This document shows, in pieces, positions 11,170 through 21,098 of a stretch of 64,000 nucleotides of DNA; positions within the stretch are counted from its first letter, which is position 1, and each line of letters opens with the position of its first letter. Under the pieces are notes generated by a model that did not search any database, was not told the origin of the DNA, and saw nothing but the letters and a program-made list of their open reading frames with translations. This stretch comes from Calonectria ilicicola. Lineage: Eukaryota; Ascomycota; Sordariomycetes; Hypocreales; Nectriaceae. The stretch lies in NCBI GenBank assembly GCA_020809705.1, contig CP085831.1, forward strand, positions 2,170,001 to 2,234,000, written 5' to 3'. Position numbers and translations under genes: made by a program.

Positions 11170-13034
11170 CTACCAGGCAAACACGTGTCTCGGTGGATCA
11201 TTCCAGTTGATCAATATCAATGCATCTTCCACCGGATTATTTGATTTCAAATAAGAATTCGCAGGTTCAATGTCGAAGCAGACATCAAAGTCCAAGTCTA
11301 GATGGTCACAATCATGCACTCGGTATCGATGGTGATCTGTTCGAATTATCCGAACCAAGCTTCCCTCAACTCGTAACCGCTCTGAGCCAGCACTCTCCGG
11401 TAAGACTTTCCCGCGGTTAGAGAGGATACTGTCCAAAGGAGCATGTTTCCCCTCGAGATTCAGCCAAAATAGAATATCAGCATGATTTCGACTTGATTTC
11501 ATTGTGAGATCGTTATAATAAGACCCACAAACAGTTTTGGTACCCTGTCGAGCATTTGTCAAGATCTCGGATGGGATACTTGTCCAACTCCAAGTGGGAA
11601 ATCCAATTCTTCGTTTAAGGGATCGTGCTTTGGCAGAGTCGAAATTCATTGACCTCCAGCTTCGTGTGCACCATAGAAACCCCAATGCAAACCCATCATT
11701 TAGGTTCATCTGAGCTGGTAGTGGGACCACTGATACTCCCCAAAATGACATATAAGGCGATCTTCGCAATATTCCTCTGAATGCATCAAGGATGTCGCTC
11801 TCATGCGTCAAATTCTTTCTCGAAAAGATAAGTCTGTCTCTGCATAGTTCCCCCGTGGCGGACACAGGATCGCCAAAAAGACTTTCATTCAGATGAGTCG
11901 AGTTAAGCAGCTGAGAAACCGAGTCTGGCGATGTTGGGTGCAAAGCTTCACTGCATGTCCCTCGCCGGCAAACAAAATAAACCTGATGATCAGTGAAGAA
12001 TAGGCATCTTCGAGAAAGACGCCCCTCTTGATAGGTCCATCCTCTAGTAGCCCAACGTGAATTGTTTATTTTTGCCTTCACCCATGGACAAGATGATATA
12101 AACTTCCATTTCGACGTTTGAGCACTTGCTGGGGTGATCTGGGTATCGAAACGTCGGGAAGTCCAGCTTCACTGCTTTCGCCATAAATAGCCACAATAGT
12201 CGCCTCGGCGCGTTCATATATTTGATCCATAGATGCAATCATTAATTTCTTTTCCGCGTCGTTAGTTTGGTCAATGCAATACTGGTCAACCCAGAGATAT
12301 CTCATGCCCAAGTTTTTGACAACCGTTATTGCATCTCGCACTGTCAAAGGCAGACTTTTAAGGTCGAGGCTTCGAGATTGTTCCTGATTATTCGAAGACA
12401 CTTGTCGCATTTTTGTGGTGTTCCCCCAAACGTAACTTAAGGCAAAATAGGTGGTTTTAGAATCGCTTTGTATAATTTCGCAGGTGACACAATCGATTAA
12501 ATTGATATATGGCAGATCAAAATCTGCGATTGGAAGATGACCGCAGGTCTTGTCGTGAGAGTCCTGGCAGTGATCAATCGAAGACTTTAACTGCTGATAG
12601 TCCACAGCGGCAGTATCGATTGGCGAAATTTGGGATTCGATACCCTCATTCTTGGGCACGAATAGAATAATCCCCTTTTCAGCCATTTCCTTTGTGATAA
12701 GGTCATATTCAAGCCTGTCGTTTTGCGGAACCACCGTGAGAAACCGTTTAGGAGTAGGTCGTCTTAGATCTCGAGGGTGTTGTCGAATCCGATCAAAGAG
12801 TCTGATATGCAATTTATGGCCCCCTCCAAATTTAACTCCGTGAGAAAGAAAAAATTGACAAGTGAGACATTTTGTGGTTTCCGGTTGGTCTGAAAATATA
12901 GAAAGAGGCTTCCCCATTGAGGGGACCAAATCCTGCGCAGCATCAAGAAGTGCCTCATCCAGCTTTTGGCATTGACGACATCGCAAAAATTGCAATCCTG
13001 ATTCTTCCATTACAAAGTAATCGATCACCGACAT
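11170..13034 (-). CDS. HET-domain (heterokaryon incompatibility) protein with a frame break; probable pseudogene or inactive allele
   Basis: HET domains act in fungal non-self recognition and cell death after hyphal fusion. The first open frame (13034..12078) starts MSVIDYFVMEESG, has N-terminal CxxC motifs (RCRQC, CLTC) and carries the HET core: YFALSYVWG, LPLTVRDAITVVKNLGMRYLWVDQYCIDQ-type text and SMDQIYERAEATIVA. The second (12081..11170) continues with SRWATRGWTYQEGRLSRRCLFF, the conserved block that follows in this family. The two overlap in different frames near 12078-12081. A 50-nt intron (GTGCTC…GTGAAG) would restore the frame but would delete text that resembles the usual linker and has weak splice signals. 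A one-base deletion at the GGG near 12081 explains the data better. About 600 aa if intact. Confidence 0.7.
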
Positions 13035-14811
13035 AGAATTTTGAGGGTGCCGTATGTTCCAAATGGCCTAAAGTCGTTGGGCTTCTTGCACGTTAAAACT
13101 TGGGAAAACAGCAGCAATGACTAAATTAGAAAGAGGGGTTTCAATAAAGTTAGTATAGGGCTCACTAGACTGCCAATTGCGCCTCGCTCCGCCACCACAA
13201 GTGGCACACTAATGGTAGCATTTCGGCTAAGCTCCAACACTAAACACTACGCATTCTTAAACTGAGACATGGAGGTTCACTAAGAGCACATACAGTAAAG
13301 AAAAAAGCCATGGCAGCGGTGAATTACGTGACTCATGACCTAAAAACAACAAGGTGATACAGTGCAGAGGTCTATTGAAGTGTGAATTCTGCAGCGTGTG
13401 GTGCCAAATTGTAGGTTTAAACCAACTGGTGATCCGGTGACCACCAAACACGTTTAGCTGGAACTCGAGCATCGCTGGTTATAGGAACTTTATTTGCAAT
13501 GGAAATTTCAACTAATACCTGCACCTCATGTAGATACCAAACAATCGGAGAATTACTTGGCATGTTGAGAGTTTAGGTAGGGACCTAAACTATGGGGTAC
13601 TGTTGACAAAATATTAGAACCCAGGGTTAGGGTTAGGGTTCTGTGAGGCCAACAATCATGGTAGTGACTTTGTCAAGAATAGCGGGGCAAAGAAAAACTC
13701 TCATTTATTTCATTGATAAACATTAGTAGTCATTTTTGTCTAGTTATCGACCAAGTTGTGAATAATGACATGTCTAAAATTGTGCAAAAAGCACACCTAA
13801 CCCCAAAACAGTTTTTTCCAACTCAAACGCAAACCACCGTTCACTAGAATTCTCATAATTACTCTTCAACCAAGAAAAAGTGGACTTATTCAATACAATA
13901 AAAATCGTTCTTTTTTGTTTAATCTTTAATCCTCCACATTCATGCGTTTACCAATCATCATCAAGCTAAGTCAAATCAACCATCGGAGGATACGACATAC
14001 TTCAGATAGTCAAGGATGCTGAACCCAAAGCGCCTGGCCCTGCCTCGGTCAATAATTCTTCCGATAGAAGTAGAAGTAAGTAGAAAGTGCGGAAAGAATG
14101 CTCCCAGAAATCCGTCCCCATTCAGCTCCAAACAGGGGGGAGACCCGGCGACTTTTTCGTTGGTGGGGACGGTGGAGAGCTTTGGATGCTTGGCGAGGAC
14201 ATGTTTGGAACGTGGAAAAACAAACATGAACGTGTTTTAGATTAAGTTGCTTGGAGTGATCAGATTGATCAGTATGGTCTATACCAGTTCTTAGTTATAA
14301 ACCTAGATGAATGTAGGCAGTAAGCTTCCGAGTAAGATTGACCTGACAAAGGTCGCGGACACCAACCCGATGTTCCCGGGGTCAGCCAATCAGGCGTGGT
14401 GGCGTGATTAAGTTAGAGATTGGCGCCCGACAAGAATGCCAGGCACGGAAATAAGACGATGAAATAGAATAACTATGACGTCGATTTCCTGCAATCTCGG
14501 CTTGGTGCCGGACGCATATCCGAAACAATTCCCACTTCCGCTCGCCAAGTGGGAATCAAGCTCGTCTATGGGCCACTCACAATACAGGATTTCAACTTCT
14601 CCGGGGCCTTTTGGAGAGGTTTGGTTATGACCTGCTCCACAGAAGTTTTCAGCTTGCGACCAGGGCATTGGCTTGGCATCTGCATCCGTGTCAGTGTTGC
14701 CATGTGCTCGCCATAGGCGAGATAAAGTAGACCTTTCCACTTGTTCCGCGCGATTCGATTCTCCGTTTGTCAAGTTTACATAAAATTGCTTTTTCGAGGC
14801 ACAATCACACT
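13035..14811. other. Intergenic, with a short telomere-like repeat
   Basis: About 1.8 kb without a supported gene. It holds the HET gene promoter, a three-unit TTAGGG-type motif at 13624-13640, an AT-rich stretch near 13.68-13.95 kb, and the promoter of the Cys-rich surface protein gene. Confidence 0.5.
13624..13640 (+). repeat. Interstitial telomere-like repeat (TTAGGG type)
   Basis: GGGTTAGGGTTAGGGTT, matching the fungal telomere unit. The same 17 bases occur in the same orientation near 57005. Confidence 0.75.
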
Positions 14812-15979
14812 ATGCGACACCTTCAGCTGGCGACCGTTGTGGCCGCGTTGGTCTCGAGGCCCGCACTAGCAGCCAAAGTTGGTTATTTCGAGTCAGAGCA
14901 GTGTGCTGACCCGTCTGGCATGGAAAAGTGCTACGAGAATGCCAAATCGGATTGGTCCAGCTGCATCAACGACAATTGCGAGAACCAGAACAGCGACTGC
15001 AACGATGTCTGCTCCTGCATTCAGGTGGAAGACGACATCAACTGCGCCGTGACGCATTGTTGGAACAAGGTACCCAGGGCAATGCTCGCGTCGACGATTT
15101 GAAACTCATGACATGACAGGTCTACAGCTGCGAATACCAAGAAACGGCCGGAGACATCGGAACATATTGCCTCAACCCATCGTTTGATGGCGTTCCCTTC
15201 TTTCCTCCGCCAGATGATGCGCCTGGCTCCTGCTCCTGCAATGTGGCCAGGCTCCTCAAGTCCATGTACAAGACGGGCTCCGAGACTGAGGATTGCGGTA
15301 CAAATGGAGAAGAAGTTGTGAAGGAGCTTTCGTCGAACGACGACATACAGACATTCACTAGAGCATGCACCTGCTGTTCTCAAAACATCATCTTTTCCAG
15401 GCTAGTATCCACAGCTAAAGACTTCCTCTGCGCCAATCTACTAACGAACTCCATAGCTTCTACGACATCTGCCCCGACACTGATCCCGGTATCCTCGGCC
15501 TCAACGAATTATACTACAGCCTCGTACAGGACGAACAAGAGTGGAGCGAGTGCAAAAACTACATGAACGCTTTCCCTTGCGTTAGCAAACTCGGCTATAC
15601 GCCACCGGGAGGCGACAAAGCGGCAAAGGTTTACGCGTATGGAGAGTATCCGGCAAACGGCACCAAGACAACGTCCAACATTGCCGGTCAAATCACGACG
15701 CCAGTCAGCGGCGAAGTGTTTACCTGGACATTCAAAGACAGACAGCACACGGTTACTGTCGCGAGTGCGGAAGCGAAGATTACAGGGGGGTCGAGTTCGG
15801 ATAGCAACAGCAGCAACAACAGTAACAGTAACAGCAGCGGCAGCGGCAGCGGCAGCGGCAGCGGTAGCGACAATAGCAACGACGACAGCAACAGTGAGGA
15901 TTCAAAAGATGCCGCTCCTCTCATCAGCCCTAAGCTATACCTCTTAGTGGCTCCTCTCATGCTAGCATTTATGCTATAG
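14812..15979 (+). CDS. Secreted Cys-rich protein with Ser/Gly/Asn-rich linker and C-terminal GPI-type tail
   Basis: Predicted cell-surface protein, 353 aa from three exons: 14812..15069, 15120..15400, 15457..15979 (1062 nt). The N-terminus MRHLQLATVVAALVSRPALA is a signal peptide. The mature part has many Cys (CYENAK, CINDNCENQNSDCNDVCSC, CTCCS). The last third is low-complexity Ser/Asn/Gly/Asp and ends in a hydrophobic tail (LYLLVAPLMLAFML) typical of a GPI-anchor signal. Intron 1 is GT-AG, 50 nt. Intron 2 only keeps the frame with a GC donor (AG|GCTAGT) and the TAG acceptor after a CTAAC branch site, 56 nt. The only nearby GT donor gives the wrong frame. Function unknown; likely wall or surface associated. 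Confidence 0.75.
15789..15890 (+). repeat. Low-complexity AGC/GGC trinucleotide run
   Basis: In-frame Ser/Asn then Ser/Gly codon run inside the linker of the surface protein. It is prone to length change and probably keeps the Cys-rich head away from the wall. Confidence 0.7.
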
Positions 15980-16638
15980 CGAATGGTGCAGAGGGTATAA
16001 AATGTACCTATTAAAGTCTTGATTGGTGCATTAGGAGCTTTGACAGAGGAATCTTTCGGTCTCTACAACCACATGCCGCGCCAAAAGGCGCCTTGCCTAG
16101 AATTATCGTATATTCTAGAAGCTGTGATGAAGATAGTTAATGAAGGTATTATAAAGACATAGCTTGTTATTTATGAAGTGGTCTTGAAGCAATTTAAAGG
16201 AAATATTGATACCCACCAATTTGGCCAAGCGAATGATTTGTTTTATTGAATATATATAATCCATGCGCTTCGGGGATATCAAGGGTAGGAGTCCCAAGTC
16301 CCAGCTAATAATATGAGCGGATTGGACTTTCTTGATAGTGATAATTCTTGGAGGTGCAAAATACATTGTTTATCAATAGTTATTTATTGTGAGCTTTATA
16401 AAAAGTTAAAGAGTGTCTTTTATGTGCTATTTCTTTGTTCCTATTACTTATTCCCCGAATGCAAACCATTTCTATCCTTTGGCCAGTCTGTGCCTTAGTA
16501 AAAGATGACTATGGCTAACTATTGAATAATGGACCAACTATGCGTATTATGATTTAATTAGATATAGGTATTAATTATGACGCGAGGCGACGGATGACTT
16601 ACATCGATGTTATCAGAGAAAAAGACTTCGGAGCTTGC
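15980..16638. other. AT-rich intergenic
   Basis: Terminator side of the surface protein gene and of the possible small peptide gene. Nothing else recognised. Confidence 0.45.
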
Positions 16639-16821
16639 CTATGAATCACCGAGGATCCAGGATGCAGACAGTGCAGTCCACGCAACAATGGGAGGAGTAT
16701 CGGTCCCACTTTGTTTGCTAATATCACCCTGGTTATTAACCTGTTCTGTAGCTGAAGTAGGTGCAGAGATAGCAGCGCCACAAAGGCTAATGATAAGAAG
16801 GGAAACAGTAAAAATATTCAT
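16639..16821 (-). CDS. Possible small secreted peptide (60 aa)
   Basis: The ATG at 16821 starts MNIFTVSLLIISLCGAAISA, a clear signal-peptide pattern with an Ala-x-Ala-like cleavage site. A 40-aa mature part rich in Ser/Thr follows. A consensus TATAAAAG lies at 16955..16948, about 127 bp upstream on the same strand. There are no cysteines in the mature part. A 3' exon cannot be excluded. No family recognised. Confidence 0.4.
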   Translation of the reverse strand: MNIFTVSLLIISLCGAAISAPTSATEQVNNQGDISKQSGTDTPPIVAWTALSASWILGDS

Positions 16822-17572
16822 CTTAATTGATGGTCAACGAATATTGTTGCTTTTCTTTTTTTTCTTTTATGTCTCCCTTCTAAAACAAAATGAGTAGAGT
16901 GGTCTGAAGGATGAGGTAGTTTAAATGAAATATTCTAGATGCAGAGTCTTTTATACTAATACGAACTTCACATCCACAACTCGCGCGAGGCTCGTCGAAT
17001 ACGGTCATCACCGCCAGTATTCCCCGATTAGCTAATGTAGAGGTGAAAAAAGGTTTTTTTTTTCGCCTTGCGCATCATTCACATGAATCACCAAGCGGGC
17101 CGAAGCTACTTGTCACTTCTCATCACCCGAGCCAATGCATAATTATGTGTTACCGCATTTTACACAACGATCTCGAATTTAACAGGAATTTTCTGCCCTC
17201 AAAGATTTAGTCATGGCGCGGATGGCGGCAGGGCCTTTGTGACTTCCCGGTCTGACCTCGGGTTATTCGCGTTCATCACTCGCCTCAAACCCTTGGCCAA
17301 GATGGCAAATACGAATGAAAAAGTCCCGGTTCATCGAAGCCGATGTGTGTCAACTGAATTGTGATGATGGGCCACACTTGTCACATACGGTTCCATGGTG
17401 ACTCAGCACTTCAGTGATCCGCCGTGCGATAATTAGTTCTGGCCTCGATAATGTTTCGGCACTATTTTTAAGACGCTCAGCTTTATAAATGGACATGCAT
17501 TTTAGTCTTCTTGGGTTTTGGCTTCGAGGATATTGGGATTTTGTGCAACACTAAGTCTGGAGTCCAACCTAT
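16822..17572. other. Intergenic
   Basis: Contains the candidate TATA box above, pyrimidine and T runs, and the 3' side of the esterase gene. No further gene recognised. Confidence 0.45.
16948..16955 (-). promoter_or_regulatory. TATA box candidate of the small secreted peptide gene
   Basis: TATAAAAG on minus, about 127 bp before the ATG at 16821. Confidence 0.4.
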
Positions 17573-18921
17573 CTATTTTCGCTCCGCAAGGGCTTTGTAT
17601 ACCTGAGACTCAACATTTACCCATAGTCCCAATACCTTCGCATCAGCAAATGGTAATATTTGCGTACACACCATGCCTGCAACACCACTCTCTCGATCAC
17701 ACCACCACCACAAGTTGGCCAATCCTGCCCAGTGTCCTGTGGTCTTGGATCGTCCAGTGACTCCGCCGTTGCTCAGCATAAAGGTCAGACCCCAGCCTTG
17801 TGGTGGGTTTCCAGCAACGGGATAGATATCAGGCACGGGGTTTGTGAGATCTGGCTTGGCTGCAGGAAACATCTGACGACCGTGGTCGGGGAATTCTGGG
17901 ATCTGGTTGCGGAACATCTCATCAACCGTCTCCTTGCTGACAAGCTTGACGCCAGTCTTGGGGCATGTTCCGTTGTTCAGAAGAACAGCTAGAACCTCTG
18001 CGCGGGGTTAGCGAATGTGACCGGGTTTGGGTATCAATCAACTTACTGCAGTATTCCTGTGGCTTTGCAAACATGCCCGCACCACCACTGTTGAAGATTT
18101 TGCTCGTTTCCGCCTCATCATTAGGATCCACAACCAAGGGTTGTCGGAGCAAATGATTTCTGCCTCTCAAAGTGCCATCTGGGTCTCTGCTGTGCATGAA
18201 TGCGAGCTTGGATCGCATCTCCTCATTTGGGAGCATGTTCATATTCTTGAGGCCAAGTGGTTGCAACACGTTCTTTTGCAGATACGCGTTTAGTGTAAGC
18301 CCAGTAGTCCTCTCCAATGCAATACCTGCCCAGTCAATGCCAACCTAGACTTATTGTTAACATCACTTCCTATATGCAATAGATCTTGGTGCTTACTCCA
18401 TACTCCCAGCCCTCGCCAGGCTGAAATAATAGAGGGAATTTAACGTCTTCAATCCTTCCAGAGAATTCGTCACCACCAGCGGGCAAGGCCCAATCTCGTA
18501 GTCGTTCATTGAAGAATGTGTAGCCGAATCCAGCAGTGTGAGATAATAGCATGCGGAGTGTGATTTGTTTCTTCTTGTCCTCCCATGTCCTATCTTTGCG
18601 GAGCACTTTGAGGTCCTTCAACTCTGGGAGGATTCCCTCAAGCTGGTCACCATCATCTAGCTTGAGAGTACCCTGTTCCACAAGCTGCATGCAGGCAAGA
18701 CCTGTCAGCATTTTTGTGCATGAGGCAATCCAGTAAATATTATCGAGGCTCATTGGCTCCGAGGAAGAAATGCCTCGCTTGCCGGCGGCGTGAGTGAAGA
18801 GTTCATTGCCATCCTTGTCGACGACAACCACAGTAGTTCCAGGAATATCGGTCGTTGGGTCCGCGCAGGCGGCATCAACCGTCTTCCGCAGCTCAGATAC
18901 GACCTCAGGGCTAAATGCCAT
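17573..18921 (-). CDS. Serine beta-lactamase-fold esterase/transesterase
   Basis: 415-aa enzyme of the class C beta-lactamase/EstB-like family, which also includes fungal acyltransferases such as LovD. Substrate not predictable. Exons 18921..18397, 18344..18047 and 17997..17573 sum to 1248 nt with clean GT-AG introns of 52 and 49 nt. The catalytic S-x-x-K is SCTK, Ser67 and Lys70. LLSHTAGFGY and a WEYGVGIDWAG segment formed across the first junction are family landmarks, and the C-terminal GHWAGLANLWWWCD block is the usual end. No signal peptide, so probably cytosolic. No polyketide synthase or other pathway gene is adjacent, so a stand-alone hydrolase is likely. Confidence 0.85.
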
Positions 18922-19474
18922 TGTGCTATGATGTATTTTGTGTGAGGGGAAGGCAAGAAATGCTATGCTTCGATCGATGAGGCTGAGTCAGGCTCCGTTC
19001 GCGCGGGGTCGATGTAAGTTTTAAATAGTCCACAAGATGCAAAGTCTAGAATACGAGGACGAAATTGCAGTTAGTCTCCAAAAGCAGCCATCCCGCACAG
19101 TGAAACGGCTGTTTAAACTCAGATTGGATAGCGCGCGGAGCCGTCCTTTGCTCCGCGAAATTGGTGAGGGCTGGTGCGGTTCCGCAGCCGAGGTTGCAGC
19201 ATCATTGCCGCGAAGGTTTGAATTTGGTGTCTAGATGTAGCCGGCCGCGTGACTAGCGGCATAGTGAGGGGCGGCTAGCGACTGTGAGGCGCCATTTCGA
19301 GCAGAATACACGATGTGGAGTGGGTTGCTAGGCTTGGAGCCCCCACCTCCCCAAGACTATGCCCTATCCTATGATATCTTTTGCTGATCTATTCATTCCC
19401 CTCCCCCAGAAGCCGAATTCTCCACCATGACAACATATCCTGTCACAAGACAAAAAGAGTTGCCACGTCATGCT
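18922..19474. other. Intergenic, promoter of the beta-lactamase-fold gene
   Basis: Contains a TATTTAAA motif at 19019-19026 on minus, about 100 bp before the ATG at 18921. Otherwise nothing recognised. Confidence 0.45.
19019..19026 (-). promoter_or_regulatory. TATA-like element
   Basis: TATTTAAA about 100 bp upstream of the start codon at 18921. Confidence 0.35.
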
Positions 19475-20326
19475 CTATAGCCGAGAATCTAGCCAATTGA
19501 GAATGAGCTGAACCGTGAGCTCCGAATCATTGTCGTTGAGCAGCTCATGGTAGCCTCCTTCTACCACGTGGAGCGTCTTGTCTGCTGATGCAACCATGTC
19601 GACAAAACGCCTGCTAACTTCAAAATTGACAGAAGCATCGCTGGTTCCATGAACAACTAGCGTGGGCACGTTCCACCCGCTCAGCTTCTCAGCTGTCATA
19701 ACATTTGTTTGCAAGGCAGTTGCTGCAAGTAAAAATGACATACGTCCCTTGAACAATGAGTCGTCAGTCTCTGCGATAGATATTTGCCTAGTGTCGCGAA
19801 ACAGAGTATTAATCGCGGATCTATCCTGTGGCACACTTAGTTCCGGCATTAACCAGGCGATAAGGCTGACCGATGAGTCTATGATAGCCCCCTTTGATTC
19901 AGGCAGAGCCGGACTAGTCAGGACGACCCCTTTGATTTCAGGCGCATCATGGAGCACGCTACTAGCCGTCACTAGTCCGCCTAGTGAGTGGCCGAACAGA
20001 AAGACTGGTAGCTTTTGCTCAGCAGCTTGAGATCGCAGCTCAACATGGTCGTGTATTGCCTTCTGTACGTGGACCATGCCCCGGCACCCTGGAGAGTCGC
20101 CGTGGCCCCATAGATCCATGGCCCAAACCTCGAGTCCGCGCTTGTTGAGCTTCGGTATCAATTCCGAATGCGACTTGACATAGCGCGCGGCGTACTCTCC
20201 AAATCCATGCTGAAGGATCACAATAGCCCTCGGGCTACCTATCCTCCATTTATGCACTACTGCTTCGGATGACAGCGTGGATTGCTCCTCGTAGTGAGCT
20301 AAAGGAGAAGCTTGAGAATCCGCCAT
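19475..20326 (-). CDS. Alpha/beta hydrolase, monoacylglycerol-lipase-like
   Basis: 283-aa single-exon serine hydrolase resembling monoglyceride lipase/lysophospholipase (Hydrolase_4). The ATG at 20326 (MADSQASPLAHYEEQ) is the first ATG in frame. The nucleophile elbow is GHSLGG with Ser114. HGFGEYAARY carries the oxyanion-hole HG, and WGHGDSPG is the family motif after strand 4. The probable acid is Asp230 (HGTSDASV) and the probable base is His260 (GGYHELLND). No signal peptide or TM, so cytosolic or peripheral on lipid droplets is likely. It is on the same strand as the beta-lactamase-fold gene but independently spaced. Confidence 0.85.
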   Translation of the reverse strand: MADSQASPLAHYEEQSTLSSEAVVHKWRIGSPRAIVILQHGFGEYAARYVKSHSELIPKLNKRGLEVWAMDLWGHGDSPGCRGMVHVQKAIHDHVELRSQAAEQKLPVFLFGHSLGGLVTASSVLHDAPEIKGVVLTSPALPESKGAIIDSSVSLIAWLMPELSVPQDRSAINTLFRDTRQISIAETDDSLFKGRMSFLLAATALQTNVMTAEKLSGWNVPTLVVHGTSDASVNFEVSRRFVDMVASADKTLHVVEGGYHELLNDNDSELTVQLILNWLDSRL

Positions 20327-21098
20327 GTTTCGAGCGCGCCCTAGCCCGATAGCTACGACTTCACATGTTCGCTTAATGGATGGTGTCCAATTACGGAGTA
20401 ACAATTTTCCATAGCCCACATTTCCGCATCAGGTGACATCCCACGTGTACTTTGATCAGGCACCTACCCTGAAGCTGCTCAACACCACAGTGCAAATGCG
20501 TTTAGAAGACCATTTCCTTTAGTGGGTTCATCTCATCTTTCAGAAATTTTTTACTCACTGAATTTTTTTTTAAAGAAAAAAATGCCTTTTTAATCGAGAT
20601 ATTAGATATGAGATGAAATCACTATTATAGAAAAGGAAGCCGATCGATCGGAAGATAATCAGGATGCAGGATTAAAGTCAATGTAGAAGTAACGGTAGCA
20701 TCGGTTGTCGCGATCGCAAGGGGGAAAATGAAAAGGATAAAAATAGAAACTGGAATCCATATTGGTATTTGACGTGCAGCTTGCATGGAATATAATCGTT
20801 GACTAATAATATCTTGCCGTCAATGATTTTGGTCTGTATTCATGATTCTATCCCTCACACACTTTGCCTCATTTGAAAAAGACTGACAGTACTTAATTGA
20901 ACAATTTTATGAAAGTTATGCAATGACCAAGTCACATTCTCACTCACCATACGCGTATAATTCATTCCTCCGAGACACGCGAAACACGTGAGTATTTATG
21001 CGGTGGCTTATTTTTAGTCCATGAACATCATACATAGCTGGAAATGTAACCCCGCCTTCGCATACGTTCTCCGTCCCCAACATTCTTGCATTTTCAAT
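20327..21098. other. Intergenic between divergent genes
   Basis: Shared promoter region of the hydrolase (minus) and the EEP-domain gene (plus), with A/T homopolymer tracts at 20.54-20.60 kb. No gene recognised. Confidence 0.5.

Noticed and set aside
15688..15960. Long minus-strand Leu/Ser-rich open frame opposite the surface protein
   Set aside because: It is a shadow of the AGC/GGC repeat in the real gene.
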